From NCBI RefSeq assembly GCF_007556605.1, contig NZ_VJND01000006.1, positions 1 through 64,000 on the forward strand: a stretch of DNA of 64,000 nt, in the 5' to 3' direction. The notes below the pieces were generated by a model. That model did no database searches, was not told where the DNA came from, and worked only from the letters and a program-made list of their open reading frames with translations. This document shows positions 1 to 10,371 of the stretch, piece after piece. This DNA comes from Tepidimonas sediminis. GTDB lineage: Bacteria > Pseudomonadota > Gammaproteobacteria > Burkholderiales > Burkholderiaceae_C. The position numbers were made by a program, and so were the translations under genes. How positions within the stretch are numbered: the first letter of the stretch is position 1; every line of letters starts with the position of its first letter.

Positions 1-116
1 TCCAGCGAGGTCGGCGCGTGCACCGACAGGTCGTGGTCGCAGCGCATGATCATCTCGCCGATCATCCCCTGCAGCCCCATGCGCTGGCCGTCCTCCGGGC
101 TGTAGATGCGCGCCAC
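1..116. repeat. 116-base exact copy of an internal icmF segment
   Basis: Bases 1-116 match 25527-25642 in the same orientation without a mismatch; the first difference is at 117 (c versus g). The copy is fused in frame to the 3' part of phoH on the minus strand. Both genes share the bases GTGGCGCGC at the join, so it sits on a microhomology. The match reaches the window edge, so its true length is unknown. An assembly chimera is the likeliest explanation; a real duplication cannot be excluded. Confidence 0.95.
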
Positions 117-1007
117 CAGCGGGTGGCGCACCACGTCGGCGCTGGTCAGCCGCGCGAATGCAATCCCCGGCACGCGCCGCAGCACGCGCTCGGCGTCGAT
201 CAGGCCCGACAGTTGCGAGCGCGGCAGGTCGATCTGGCTGACGTCGCCGGTGACCACGGCCTTGGAGCCGAAGCCGATGCGCGTCAGGAACATCTTCATC
301 TGCTCCGGCGTGGTGTTCTGCGCCTCGTCCAGGATCACGAAGGCGTGGTTGAGCGTGCGCCCGCGCATGAAGGCCAGCGGCGCGATCTCGATCTGCTGGC
401 GCTCCAGCGCCTTCTGCACCGCCTCGAAGCCCATCAGGTCGTACAGCGCATCGAACAGCGGGCGCAGGTAGGGGTCCACCTTGGCCGCCAGATCGCCGGG
501 CAGAAAGCCCAGCCGCTCGCCGGCCTCCACCGCCGGGCGCGTCAGCACCAGCCGCTGCACGGCGCTGCGCTGCAGCGCATCGACCGCGCACGCCACCGCC
601 AGATACGTCTTGCCGGTGCCCGCGGGGCCGATGCCGAACGTGATGTCGTGCCCGGCGATGGCGGCCAGATAGCGCGCCTGGTTGGCGGTGCGGCCGCGGA
701 TCTCGCCGCGGCGCGTCTGCAGCACCGGCGCGGCCGGGTCGGCCTGCGGCTGCGGGCCGTCGCCGGCCAGCATCAGCTGCACCGTCTCGGCCGGCACCGG
801 GTCGCGCGCGATCTCGTACAGCGCCTGCAGCACCTCCAGCGCCTGCGTGGCGGCGGCCTTGCGCCCTTCGACGCGAAAGTGCCCGAAGCGGTGCGTGATG
901 CGCACCTGCAGCGCCGCCTCGATGGTGCGCAGGTGCGCATCCAGCGGGCCGCAGACGTGCGCCAGCCGGCTGGCGTCGGTGGGGGTGAAGGCGTGGCGCA
1001 GGATCAA
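1..1007 (-). CDS. PhoH family ATPase, 3' end chimeric and cut by the window
   Basis: This is a PhoH-like P-loop ATPase (PhoH/YbeZ type), linked in the family to RNA metabolism and usually located beside ybeY. I place the start at a TTG at 1007, because the resulting N-terminus MILRHAFTP is the usual one for this family in the order. Visible motifs are Walker A GPAGTGKT (about residues 127-134) and Walker B VILDEAQN (about 224-231), followed by the typical RHPLVAR segment near residue 300. From there the normal PhoH ending is missing: the last 35 or so codons read [13 protein letters not shown] and onward, which is IcmF sequence identical to that at 25527-25642. The first 300 residues are convincing phoH; the tail should not be trusted. 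It is divergent from ruvA, with 100 bases between the starts. Confidence 0.9.
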   Translation of the reverse strand, partial: MILRHAFTPTDASRLAHVCGPLDAHLRTIEAALQVRITHRFGHFRVEGRKAAATQALEVLQALYEIARDPVPAETVQLMLAGDGPQPQADPAAPVLQTRRGEIRGRTANQARYLAAIAGHDITFGIGPAGTGKTYLAVACAVDALQRSAVQRLVLTRPAVEAGERLGFLPGDLAAKVDPYLRPLFDALYDLMGFEAVQKALERQQIEIAPLAFMRGRTLNHAFVILDEAQNTTPEQMKMFLTRIGFGSKAVVTGDVSQIDLPRSQLSGLIDAERVLRRVPGIAFARLTSADVVRHPLVARIYSPEDGQRMGLQGMIGEMIMRCDHDLSVHAPTSL

Positions 1008-1107
1008 GGCGGATAATCCCCGGGCGAGGTGGGCTGGCGAGGGCGCCGGCCTGACGGGCCCGGTCGCCCTGGCGGCGGTCGGGCGCGCAGCGGCGCAAGG
1101 TGGGGCA

Positions 1108-1686
1108 ATGATAGGCAAATTGACGGGCACCCTGATCGACAAGCAGCCGCCGCAGATCCTGGTGGACTGCGGCGGCGTCGGCTACGAGGTGGAGGTGCCG
1201 ATGAGCACCTTCTACGGCCTGCCGGCGCTGGGCCAGCCGGTGGCGTTGCTGACGCATCTGGTGGTGCGCGAGGACGCGCAGCTGCTCTACGGCTTTGCCA
1301 CCGCGGCGGAGCGCGCGGCGTTTCGCGAGCTGATCAAGATCGGCGGCGTCGGCCCGCGCATCGCGCTGGCGGTGCTGTCGGGCCTGAGCGTGGCCGAGCT
1401 GGCGCAGGCCGTGGCGGCGCAGGAGGCCGGCCGCCTCGTCAAGATCCCCGGCATCGGCAAGAAGACCGCCGAGCGGCTGCTGCTGGAGCTGCGCGGGCGT
1501 CTCGCCCCCGACCTTGGGCCCGCGCCGTCTGGCGCGCCGCTGAACGACGCGCAGGCCGACATCCAGCAGGCGCTGCTGGCGCTGGGCTACAGCGAGCGCG
1601 AGGCCGCCGCGGCGCTCAAGGGGCTGCCCGCCGGCGTCGGCGTGGCCGAGGGGATCAAGCTGGCGCTGAAGGCGCTGGCACGGTAA
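1108..1686 (+). CDS. ruvA: Holliday junction branch migration protein RuvA
   Basis: RuvA binds four-way DNA junctions as a tetramer and loads the RuvB motor for branch migration in recombinational repair. The 192-residue protein starts [12 protein letters not shown], the normal start of the family. It shows the OB-fold N-terminal domain, two helix-hairpin-helix motifs ([15 protein letters not shown] and [17 protein letters not shown]), and a C-terminal RuvB-binding three-helix domain after a short Pro/Ala linker. Length is typical. It heads an operon that continues into a foreign gene and then ruvB; the stop at 1684-1686 lies 24 bases before the next start. Composition is high-GC like most of the window. 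Confidence 0.97.
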   Translation: MIGKLTGTLIDKQPPQILVDCGGVGYEVEVPMSTFYGLPALGQPVALLTHLVVREDAQLLYGFATAAERAAFRELIKIGGVGPRIALAVLSGLSVAELAQAVAAQEAGRLVKIPGIGKKTAERLLLELRGRLAPDLGPAPSGAPLNDAQADIQQALLALGYSEREAAAALKGLPAGVGVAEGIKLALKALAR

Positions 1687-1710
1687 TGTCAGTTGGAGGC
1701 GGAGGGGCGT

Positions 1711-2645
1711 ATGGCGAAATATACATTTCTCGATTTGGCCGAAGAGGTTTTGAAAGCATCTGGAGTTGCGCTTGCGCCGTCGGAAATATGGAAGAAAGCG
1801 GTTGAGAGCGGGTTGTCGGAAAAACTGAAGACCCAAGGGAAAACTCCCTGGATGACCTTGGCAGCAAGGCTTTATGTTGATACCAAAGATAATCCTGATA
1901 CGAGATTTGTTAGGCTGGGAGAAAGCCCTGTTTTGTTTGGTTTAAAGAGTGCTGGGTACCAGTTGGAAAAGGCTGAGGATATTTCGGAAAAAGAAGATGT
2001 TTTTCTTGGTGGCACTAAAAGTATCAAGGAGCGTGACCTGCATCCCTTTCTTGCCTATTTTGCATTTTTCTATTTGGACAGGGTTTATGTAAAAACCATC
2101 TACCATGAAAAATCTTTGAAAAAAAGTTTTAGCGAGTGGATGCACCCAGATCTGGTGGGGGTTCGATTTCCGGAGATGGGTGATGGAGCGCTGGAGCTTG
2201 CTCGCGCCACTGGATCGCTGCCTATTAGATTGTTTTCTTTCGAGCTCAAGGTTGGTCTCAACTTCTCTAATCTGAGAGAGGCTTTCTTTCAGGCTGTAAG
2301 CAACTCCTCGTGGGCAAACTACGGCTATCTCGTGGCCGCAGAAATCAGTGATGATCAGGAGTTTCGCTCTGAGCTGAGAAGATTGTCGGATGCTTTTGGT
2401 ATCGGCGTTATTAAACTTGATTTAGAGAGTCCTGATGATTCTGGTGTGGTCTTTCAAGCCCGCGAGCGGGAGGTTCTTGATTGGCATTTTATAAATAAAT
2501 TAAGCCATCTTAATGAAGGTTTCGCCAGGTTTTTGAACGACGTAAAGATTGATATTGATGGTAAAAAGATACACAAAAATGAGTATGATGAGGTGGAGGA
2601 AGATGTCGATCAACTGAAAAGCAAACTCGGTCCGAAGGGGAAAAA

Positions 2646-2649
<4 letters not shown>
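1711..2649 (+). CDS. HARE-HTH plus PD-(D/E)XK-like protein (HrgA/COG2958-like) inserted in ruvAB
   Basis: This 312-residue protein has no exact match I can name. The first 80 residues ([14 protein letters not shown] to SPVLFGLK) look like a HARE-HTH winged-helix domain, a DNA-associated module found in restriction endonucleases and in HrgA-type proteins. The middle has PD at residues 146-147 ([10 protein letters not shown]) and an E-x-K at 178-180 (FSFELKVG), the spacing and context expected of a PD-(D/E)XK nuclease core. The C-terminus is charged. I start at ATG 1711, which has GGAGGGG just upstream; a TTG at 1693 is a longer alternative. The gene is strikingly AT-rich (27 G+C in bases 1921-1980, 45%), unlike both neighbours, so it is probably acquired. 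Its stop overlaps the ruvB start in an ATGA. No methyltransferase partner is present. A solitary defence nuclease is an inference. Confidence 0.8.
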
Positions 2650-3716
<1,067 letters not shown>

Positions 3717-3746
3717 CCGGCGTCATTGCCCGGCCGCCCCGGGGGG

Positions 3747-4406
3747 TCAGGCCGCGGCCTGCTCGTCGCGCGGGCCGGCCTCGTCGGCTTCCTCCAGGTG
3801 GCGCGTGTCGCCCCACGACAGCAGCGCAAAGCCGCTGTCGGCGGTCCACAGCAGCCGGTGGATGGCCGCGTTGCCCATCGCCCAGGCGCGTGGCGCCTGC
3901 AGGTCCACGCGGTTGGCGATGCGGTACAGGATGTCGAGCACGCCGCCGTGCGCCACCACCGCGATCGCCTGCCCCGGGTGGCGCGCGGCCAGTTCGGTGA
4001 AGGTGGCGTGCACGCGTGCGTGCACGTCCAGCAGCGACTCGCCCCCCGGCGGGGCGAAGTCCGGCACGCGCGCCTTCCACGCACGCACCACGTCGGGGTG
4101 CGCCTGCTCCAGCTCGGCCCAGGTGCGGCCCTGGAAGGCACCGAAGTGGCGCTCGCGCAGGCCGGGGTGCGTCTGCACCGTCAGTCCGTGCGCCTGCGCC
4201 AGCGGCTCGGCGGTGGCGCGCGCGCGGCTCAGGTCGCTGCTGTAGACGGCCGCCAGCGGCTCGTGCCGCAGCGCCAGCGCCACCCGCTGCGCCTGCCAGC
4301 GGCCGGTGTCGTTGAGCGGAATGTCGAGCTGGCCCTGGATGCGGGCGTCGCGGTTCCAGGCCGTCTCGCCGTGGCGGATGGCAAACAGGCGGGTAAGCAG
4401 CTGCAT
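3747..4406 (-). CDS. Histidine phosphatase family protein (phosphoglycerate mutase-like)
   Basis: This 219-residue cytosolic enzyme has the histidine phosphatase signature RHGETAWN near the N-terminus, supplying the phospho-accepting His. It also has the conserved SSDLSRARATAEPL segment, the catalytic acid region LRERHFGAFQGRT, and the second His in VVAHGGVLD. It belongs to the branch holding GpmB, CobC and PhoE-like phosphatases; the substrate cannot be read from sequence. It converges on ruvB with about 30 bases between the stops and is divergent from cheV. The C-terminal tail is acidic and specific to this protein. Confidence 0.9.
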   Translation of the reverse strand: MQLLTRLFAIRHGETAWNRDARIQGQLDIPLNDTGRWQAQRVALALRHEPLAAVYSSDLSRARATAEPLAQAHGLTVQTHPGLRERHFGAFQGRTWAELEQAHPDVVRAWKARVPDFAPPGGESLLDVHARVHATFTELAARHPGQAIAVVAHGGVLDILYRIANRVDLQAPRAWAMGNAAIHRLLWTADSGFALLSWGDTRHLEEADEAGPRDEQAAA

Positions 4407-4414
4407 GGGGGGGC

Positions 4415-4442
4415 TTGCGCGGGCGGGCGTTGACCCTAGAAT
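4415..4442 (+). promoter_or_regulatory. Candidate sigma-70 promoter for cheV
   Basis: TTGCGC at 4415-4420 and TAGAAT at 4437-4442 are separated by 16 bases in the 92-base gap between the divergent phosphatase and cheV. The spacing is acceptable and the -10 is a good match; the -35 is only partial. Confidence 0.4.
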
Positions 4443-4498
4443 GGTACGCGCGCCGCAGGGCGCATCGCCCGCATCCCGCCCATCGAAGGCCCATCCCC

Positions 4499-5485
4499 AT
4501 GAGCAGCAGCGCTTTCCAGAAAGAAGTCGACGAACGCACCAACCTGACCGGCTCGAACAAGTTCGAGATGCTGCTGTTCCGGCTCGGCAAGGCGCCCGGT
4601 ACGCAGCAGTCCGAGCTGTTCGGCATCAACGTCTTCAAGATCCGCGAGATCGTCGCGATGCCGCAGATCACCGCGATGGCCGGCGCGCCCAAGCACGTGC
4701 TGGGCATGGTCAACCTGCGCGGGCAGGTGATCCCGGTGATCGACCTGCCGGCGGTGGTGGGCTGCACGCCCGAGACCGGTCTGAACCTGATGCTGGTGAC
4801 CGAGTACGCGCGCTCCACGCAGGGCTTCGCGGCCGAGTCGGTGGAGGACATCGTGCGGCTGGACTGGAACCAGATCCTGGCGGCGGACAACACCGCCTCG
4901 GTGGCGCGCGGGCTGGTGACCAGCATCGCGCGCATCGACGACGGCCAGGGTGGCACGAAGCTGGTGCAGATCCTGGACGTCGAGTCGATCCTGCAGAAGG
5001 TGATGCCCAACGAGCAGGTCGAGGTCAAGCAGGATCAGGTGGGGCCGGCGGTGCGGCTCAAGCCCGGTGCGGTGGTGCTGGCGGCGGACGATTCGTTCGT
5101 CGCGCGCAGCATGATCGAGGCCGAGCTGAAGGCGCTGGGGCTGCCGTTCATCATGACCAAGTCGGGCCAGGAGGCCTGGACCACGCTGCAGGAGATCGCC
5201 GCCGACGCGCGCGCCAAGGGCCAGCCGGTGCAGGAGCGCGTGGCGGTGGTGCTCAGCGACCTGGAGATGCCGGAGATGGACGGCTTCACGCTGACGCGCA
5301 ACATCAAGGCGGACCCGGCGCTGCGCGTCATTCCGGTGGTGATTCACTCGTCGCTGACCGGCGACACCAACGAGCGCCACGTGCAGCGCGCCGGGGCCGA
5401 CGCCTACGTGGCCAAGTTCGCCGCCAAGGAGCTGGCCGACGCGCTGCGCAAGGTGCTGGCCAGCGCCGAGGCGGCGCTGGCCTGA
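4499..5485 (+). CDS. cheV: Chemotaxis coupling protein CheV (CheW domain plus receiver)
   Basis: The 328-residue protein joins an N-terminal CheW-like domain (about residues 20-175, with VFKIREIV and GMVNLRGQVIPVIDL) to a C-terminal response-regulator receiver domain (about 190-325). The receiver keeps its acidic pair (AADDSF), the phospho-acceptor Asp at residue 254 (VLSDLEMPEMDG) and the conserved Lys near the end (AYVAKF). CheV links chemoreceptors to the CheA kinase, and phosphorylation of its receiver tunes adaptation. It stands alone here, with no other che gene in the window, which is common for cheV. The start at ATG 4499 gives the usual MSSSAFQKEVDERT N-terminus. Confidence 0.93.
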   Translation: MSSSAFQKEVDERTNLTGSNKFEMLLFRLGKAPGTQQSELFGINVFKIREIVAMPQITAMAGAPKHVLGMVNLRGQVIPVIDLPAVVGCTPETGLNLMLVTEYARSTQGFAAESVEDIVRLDWNQILAADNTASVARGLVTSIARIDDGQGGTKLVQILDVESILQKVMPNEQVEVKQDQVGPAVRLKPGAVVLAADDSFVARSMIEAELKALGLPFIMTKSGQEAWTTLQEIAADARAKGQPVQERVAVVLSDLEMPEMDGFTLTRNIKADPALRVIPVVIHSSLTGDTNERHVQRAGADAYVAKFAAKELADALRKVLASAEAALA

Positions 5486-5510
5486 GCGGGGCGACGGCGG
5501 CGGGAGGGGC

Positions 5511-6149
5511 TCAGCGCGGCTGCTCGATGACGACGCGCCGCGGCCCGGCCGGCGGCTGCGGAAAGCCGTCCAGCGCCGCCTGCAGCAGCGCGCGCCACAG
5601 CGCCGGCGCATCGGCCCACGGGCCGTCCTGCGTGGCGCGCGTCTCGTAGACCACCTCGCCGCTGCGGCGGTCGCGCACCGTCAGCGCCACCTCGCGCACC
5701 CAGTAAGGCGGGCGCACCTGCCACTGCAGGCCCAGCGACGTGACGACGCCGCGGCCGACGACGATCTGGCCGTACGGCATCCAGCCGGGGCGCGGCTCGG
5801 GGGCGTCCCACGGCGCGTACGGGTACTTGACCGAGCGCGCGACCAGCTGCACGCCCCACGGCACGGCGCTGGCCGCCGCCCCCGGCGCCGCCTCGGCGCG
5901 CTGCAGGCCGTGGCTGGCCAGCACCTCGGCGGCGAGCGCTTCCAGCTGGTCCTGCTCACGCGCGGCGTCGCCGCCGCGCTGCGACGGCAGGCGCTCGAAG
6001 ACGTAGCGGTCGCCGGCGGCCGGCCGCGCCGCGGCCGGCCACGCCGCTTCGCTGCGCACCGTGTGCTCCAGCCGCAGCGTGCCGGCGCAACCCGCCAGCA
6101 GCGCGGCGGCCAGCACGATCGGCAGCCACGTTCGTCGGGTCGGGGCCAT
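5511..6149 (-). CDS. DUF4136-like lipoprotein
   Basis: This 212-residue protein has a signal peptide ending in a lipobox (LLAGC, Cys at about residue 21), so it is expected to be lipidated and anchored in the envelope. The remainder resembles the DUF4136 family: early YVFERLPSQ, a central VRPPYWVREVALTVRDRRSGEVVYETRA stretch, and a short Pro-rich end. No enzymatic motif is visible and the function is unknown. It converges on cheV with 25 bases between the stops, and lies 20 bases downstream of ttcA on the same strand, so the two may be co-transcribed. Confidence 0.8.
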   Translation of the reverse strand: MAPTRRTWLPIVLAAALLAGCAGTLRLEHTVRSEAAWPAAARPAAGDRYVFERLPSQRGGDAAREQDQLEALAAEVLASHGLQRAEAAPGAAASAVPWGVQLVARSVKYPYAPWDAPEPRPGWMPYGQIVVGRGVVTSLGLQWQVRPPYWVREVALTVRDRRSGEVVYETRATQDGPWADAPALWRALLQAALDGFPQPPAGPRRVVIEQPR

Positions 6150-6169
6150 CGGTCGTCTCCCCTCGGGGG

Positions 6170-7105
<936 letters not shown>

Positions 7106-7209
7106 CGGTGTGTCCGGGCAGAGACGGCGGCCGCCGCGGGGGCGCGCGCCTGGGGGGCGCCGAGGCGCCGGCCCAAGGGGTGATTGTCCCGCAAACCGTG
7201 CGCGCGCGC

Positions 7210-7599
7210 CTACCACTGGCCGCATTCCATGCGGATGGCGACCTCGCAGTCGTCGAAAATCTCAAGTTTGGCGATGCGCACGCGCACGCCGATGACGCCG
7301 GGCAGCTGCAGCAGCCGCGTGGCCAGCTTGCCGATCAGCGTCTCCAGCAGGTTGACGTGCTCGGCGGTGCACTCGTCGATGATGATCTGCCGCACCTTGC
7401 GGTAGTCCAGCACGTGCCGGATGTCGTCGTCGTGCGGCTGCAGCGGCTGCCAGCCCTGGTTGAGCTCGGCGTCGACCTGGATCGGCTGCGAGCGCTCGCG
7501 CTCGTGCTCGAGGATGCCCAGGTTGGCGTGGAAGCGCAGCCCGGTCAGCGCCAGCACCTGGCGGCCGATCTTGTGCTGGGTGGGCGGTGCGCCGTTCAT
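7210..7599 (-). CDS. FolB-family dihydroneopterin aldolase/epimerase, second paralogue
   Basis: This 129-residue T-fold protein resembles dihydroneopterin aldolase (FolB) and dihydroneopterin triphosphate epimerase (FolX). Visible family features are the [21 protein letters not shown] strand-turn, the [10 protein letters not shown] segment, the [16 protein letters not shown] helix and a conserved Lys in VRIAKLEIF. Its ATG overlaps the stop of the upstream FolB-like gene (ATGA), and that gene in turn overlaps an SDR. An SDR-FolB-FolB arrangement recalls E. coli folX-folM, which makes dihydromonapterin, so one paralogue may be FolX-like. Which one does which cannot be decided from sequence alone. 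Confidence 0.85.
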   Translation of the reverse strand: MNGAPPTQHKIGRQVLALTGLRFHANLGILEHERERSQPIQVDAELNQGWQPLQPHDDDIRHVLDYRKVRQIIIDECTAEHVNLLETLIGKLATRLLQLPGVIGVRVRIAKLEIFDDCEVAIRMECGQW

Positions 7600-8012
7600 G
7601 GCCGCCCCAGCGCGATGCGCTCGACGCCCACCGCGTCGCAGTCCGGATAGACGTCGGGCTTTTCGGTGCGCACGCGCGCGGCCAGCACGCCGGGCTGCGT
7701 CATCAGCCAGGCCAGGATGGCGTCGCACAGCGTTTCCTGCAGCTCGAAGTGGCGTTCGGCGGCCATGGTGCGGATGGTGTCGCGGATGACGTCGTAGTCG
7801 AAGGTGGCGTCGAGGCGGTCCTCGCGCGCGTGCGCCTCGGCCAGGTCGACACAGGCGTCGACGTCGATGCGCAGGCGCTGCGGCCCCTGGCGTTCGAAGG
7901 CGTGGACGCCGATGCGCACCGGCAGGGTCAGGCCGCGCAGCGACAGCAGGCGCGCGTGGCGCGCGAGCTCCGGCTCCAGCGCCGCAAACGCCAGCAGCAG
8001 CGAGGGGTTCAT
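7596..8012 (-). CDS. FolB-family dihydroneopterin aldolase/epimerase, first paralogue
   Basis: A 138-residue T-fold pterin enzyme with LPVRIGVHAFERQGPQ, the TFDYDVIRDTIR segment, the HFELQETLCDAILAWL helix and the conserved Lys in RTEKPDVYPDC. An N-terminal stretch of about 20 residues precedes the fold. It is sandwiched by four-base ATGA overlaps on both sides: upstream with the SDR gene, downstream with the second FolB-like gene. That implies tightly coupled translation of the three. Aldolase, giving 6-hydroxymethyldihydropterin for folate, and epimerase, giving monapterin, are both possible. Confidence 0.85.
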   Translation of the reverse strand: MNPSLLLAFAALEPELARHARLLSLRGLTLPVRIGVHAFERQGPQRLRIDVDACVDLAEAHAREDRLDATFDYDVIRDTIRTMAAERHFELQETLCDAILAWLMTQPGVLAARVRTEKPDVYPDCDAVGVERIALGRP

Positions 8013-8845
8013 GGGGCGAGTCCGAGGTCGAGGGCGAACATCACGTCGCGCGCCAGCCCGAGCCGGTGCTGGCCGTTGTCCACCGGAATCACGCAGCCGT
8101 TGATCCCGGGCGTGCGCGCCACGTGCACGACCGTGCGCGCGATGTCGGCCGGCTCGAGCGGGCGGCGCAGCAGGTTGACCCGGCGCGCGCGCTCGAAATT
8201 GTCCAGCGTTTGCGGGCCGCTGACGTAGCTCAGACCCGGCGAGACGCCGCAGACGCGCAGCCACGGCGCGTACGCCTGGGCCTGCAGGCCCACGGCGCGC
8301 TCCAGCGCCAGCTTGCTGAGCGTATAGGTGAAGTAGTCCGGGTTGAGGTTGTGCACCTTCTGGTCGAGGATGTGCACGACGCAGGGGATGTCGGCGGCAG
8401 GCGCCTGCGCGCCGGCTGCGCGCCGTCGCGCCTGCGCGGCAAACGCCTGCGTCAGCCGCAGCGGCGCCAGCAGGTTGGTCTGCAGGTGGCGCTGCAGGCC
8501 ATCGGCCGTGTAGGTCCAGCCGTCGTCCTCGACGAATTCGGAGGCGTTGTGGACGATGCATTGCAGCTGGGCGAGCACCGCGGTCGGCAGCGATGGCAGC
8601 AGCGCGTCCACCGCGGCCGGATCGGCCAGATCCGCGCGTACCTGCTCCACCGGCGAACCCTTGGCCTGCAGCTCCTGCGCCAGCGCCGCGGCGGCCTGCT
8701 GCGAGGAGCGGTAATGGATGACCACCCCCCAGCCAGCCTCGGCGAAGGCCAGGCACACTTCCCGTCCGAGGCGGGCGGCGCCGCCCGTGACCAGGGCCCA
8801 CGGAACCGCCTGTCGCGGCGAGCGTGCAGAATCCGTGCTGGACAT
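8009..8845 (-). CDS. SDR family oxidoreductase, FolM/pteridine reductase-like
   Basis: This 278-residue short-chain dehydrogenase has the cofactor motif TGGAARLGR. The TGx3RxG form is typical of pteridine reductases and FolM rather than the common TGxxxGxG. It also has the NAS motif (HNASEF) and a catalytic YTLSK (Tyr and Lys), with the C-terminal VDNGQHRLG. Position at the head of an operon with two FolB-like genes supports reduction of dihydromonapterin or another pterin. The start is ATG 8845 or the adjacent ATG 8848. The latter overlaps the ATG of the divergent methyltransferase (8847) on the other strand, leaving no intergenic space. Confidence 0.85.
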   Translation of the reverse strand: MSSTDSARSPRQAVPWALVTGGAARLGREVCLAFAEAGWGVVIHYRSSQQAAAALAQELQAKGSPVEQVRADLADPAAVDALLPSLPTAVLAQLQCIVHNASEFVEDDGWTYTADGLQRHLQTNLLAPLRLTQAFAAQARRRAAGAQAPAADIPCVVHILDQKVHNLNPDYFTYTLSKLALERAVGLQAQAYAPWLRVCGVSPGLSYVSGPQTLDNFERARRVNLLRRPLEPADIARTVVHVARTPGINGCVIPVDNGQHRLGLARDVMFALDLGLAP

Positions 8846-8846
8846 C

Positions 8847-9980
8847 ATGCCGGCGACTATAAACGACCCCCACTTCACCCCGGCCGCCCCTGCCCTGTCC
8901 GCCGTCCTGGCGGCCTTGGACGAAGCGGGCGGCTGGCTGCCGTTCGACCGCTTCATGGCGCTGGCGCTCTACAGCCCGCGGGGCGGCTACTACGCCGGCG
9001 GGGCCGGCGGCATCGTCGGGCGCGGGCCGCTCGATGGCAGCGACTTCGTCACGGCGCCGGAGCTGAGTCCGCTGTTCGGTGCCACGCTGGCGCGCCAGGT
9101 GGCGCAGGCGCTGCAGGCCAGCGGCACCGCCGCGGTGTGGGAGTTCGGCGCCGGCAGCGGCGCGCTGGCCGCGCAGGTGCTCGCGGCGCTGGACGCGCAA
9201 GGGCGCGCGGACGTCGCCTACCACATCGTGGAGGTTTCGGGGGCGCTGCGCGCGCGCCAGCAGCGCCGGCTGGCGCCGTGGGCCGCGCGCGTGCGCTGGC
9301 ACGAGCGGCTGCCTGCGGTGATCGAGGGCGTGGTGCTCGGCAACGAGGTGCTGGACGCGATGCCGGTCACGCTGCTGCAGCGAGCGGGCGGCCTGTGGCA
9401 CGAGCGCGGGGTCGCATGGGACGCGGCGTCGGGGCGCCTCGTCTGGCAGGACCGCCCGACCGACCTGCGCCCGCCGTGCGCGATCGACGGCGCGCACGAC
9501 TATCTCACCGAGATCCATCCGCACGCCGAGGCGTTCGTGCGCACGCTGGCGCAGCACCTGCGCCGCGGCGTGGCGCTGTTCCTCGACTACGGCTTTCCGG
9601 AGCACGAGTACTACCACCCGCAGCGCGCGCAGGGCACGCTGCGGTGCCACCGCGCGCACCGCGCCGACGACGATCCGCTCACCGACGTCGGCGCCAAGGA
9701 CATCACCGCGCACGTCAACTTCACCGGCATCGCGCTGGCGGCGCAGGAGGCCGGGCTGGAGGTGCTCGGCTACACCAGCCAGGGGCGCTTCCTGCTCAAC
9801 GCCGGCCTGGCGGCGCTGCTGCAGGAGGCCTCGATCGCCGAGCGCGCGATGGCGGCCAGGCTCGTGCACGAGCACGAGATGGGCGAGCTGTTCAAGGTGC
9901 TGATGCTGGCGCCGCCGGCCAGCGCCGCCGGTTGGGTGCCGATCGGCTTTGCCGCCGGCGACCGCACGCACACGCTGTGA
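8847..9980 (+). CDS. SAM-dependent methyltransferase, MidA/NDUFAF7 family
   Basis: The 377-residue protein has the family's hallmark FDRFMALALYSPRGGYYA, the FGAGSGALA glycine-rich SAM-binding loop, the GNEVLDAMPV motif and FLDYGFPEHEYYHPQR. The mitochondrial homologue NDUFAF7 methylates a complex I subunit; bacterial members are conserved but their substrate is not established. The start at ATG 8847 overlaps the divergent SDR start on the opposite strand, and no clear Shine-Dalgarno sequence precedes it. The downstream DUF2905 gene follows after 18 bases. Confidence 0.87.
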   Translation: MPATINDPHFTPAAPALSAVLAALDEAGGWLPFDRFMALALYSPRGGYYAGGAGGIVGRGPLDGSDFVTAPELSPLFGATLARQVAQALQASGTAAVWEFGAGSGALAAQVLAALDAQGRADVAYHIVEVSGALRARQQRRLAPWAARVRWHERLPAVIEGVVLGNEVLDAMPVTLLQRAGGLWHERGVAWDAASGRLVWQDRPTDLRPPCAIDGAHDYLTEIHPHAEAFVRTLAQHLRRGVALFLDYGFPEHEYYHPQRAQGTLRCHRAHRADDDPLTDVGAKDITAHVNFTGIALAAQEAGLEVLGYTSQGRFLLNAGLAALLQEASIAERAMAARLVHEHEMGELFKVLMLAPPASAAGWVPIGFAAGDRTHTL

Positions 9981-9998
9981 GCGCGGGAGCGAGGGGCG

Positions 9999-10193
9999 AT
10001 GCTGCGCTGGCTGCTGGTGACGCTGCTGGCCCTGGTGCTGATCAACGGCCTGTGGCCGTGGCTGAGGCGCCTGGGGCTGGGCAAACTGCCGGGGGACTTC
10101 GCATTCCGGCTGTTCGGGCGCGAGTGGTACCTGCCGCTGGCCAGCACCCTGCTGCTGAGCCTGCTGGCCGCGGCGATCGCGCGTTGGGTCTAG
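9999..10193 (+). CDS. DUF2905 family small membrane protein
   Basis: This 64-residue protein has two predicted membrane segments (LLVTLLALVLINGLWPWL and LPLASTLLLSLLAAAIARWV) around a conserved loop GKLPGDFAFRLFGREWY, which is characteristic of DUF2905. Function is unknown. It is preceded by GGAGCGAGGGG and probably co-transcribed with the methyltransferase. The 178 bases after it, up to trxC, hold no gene that I can see. Confidence 0.88.
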   Translation: MLRWLLVTLLALVLINGLWPWLRRLGLGKLPGDFAFRLFGREWYLPLASTLLLSLLAAAIARWV

Positions 10194-10371
10194 CCCCTGC
10201 GGGGATGTGCCCGGGCCGAGCCGGGGTCGACTGCCTGCCGCGATACGGTTGCGGGTATGGCTTGAAGACCGTCGGACCGACCCCACATCAGGGTCGAAGC
10301 GATGCGCCGGCGGCGTGCCGGGCGGCGCGTCCTCCCGTCGAACCCGATCCACCGCCTTGGAGCACCTTGCC

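Noticed and set aside
1686-1805. ATG overlapping the ruvA stop (TAATG) as the start of another gene
   Set aside because: The frame from 1686 ends after about 40 codons and encodes nothing recognisable; the HARE-HTH frame starting at 1711 carries the domain.
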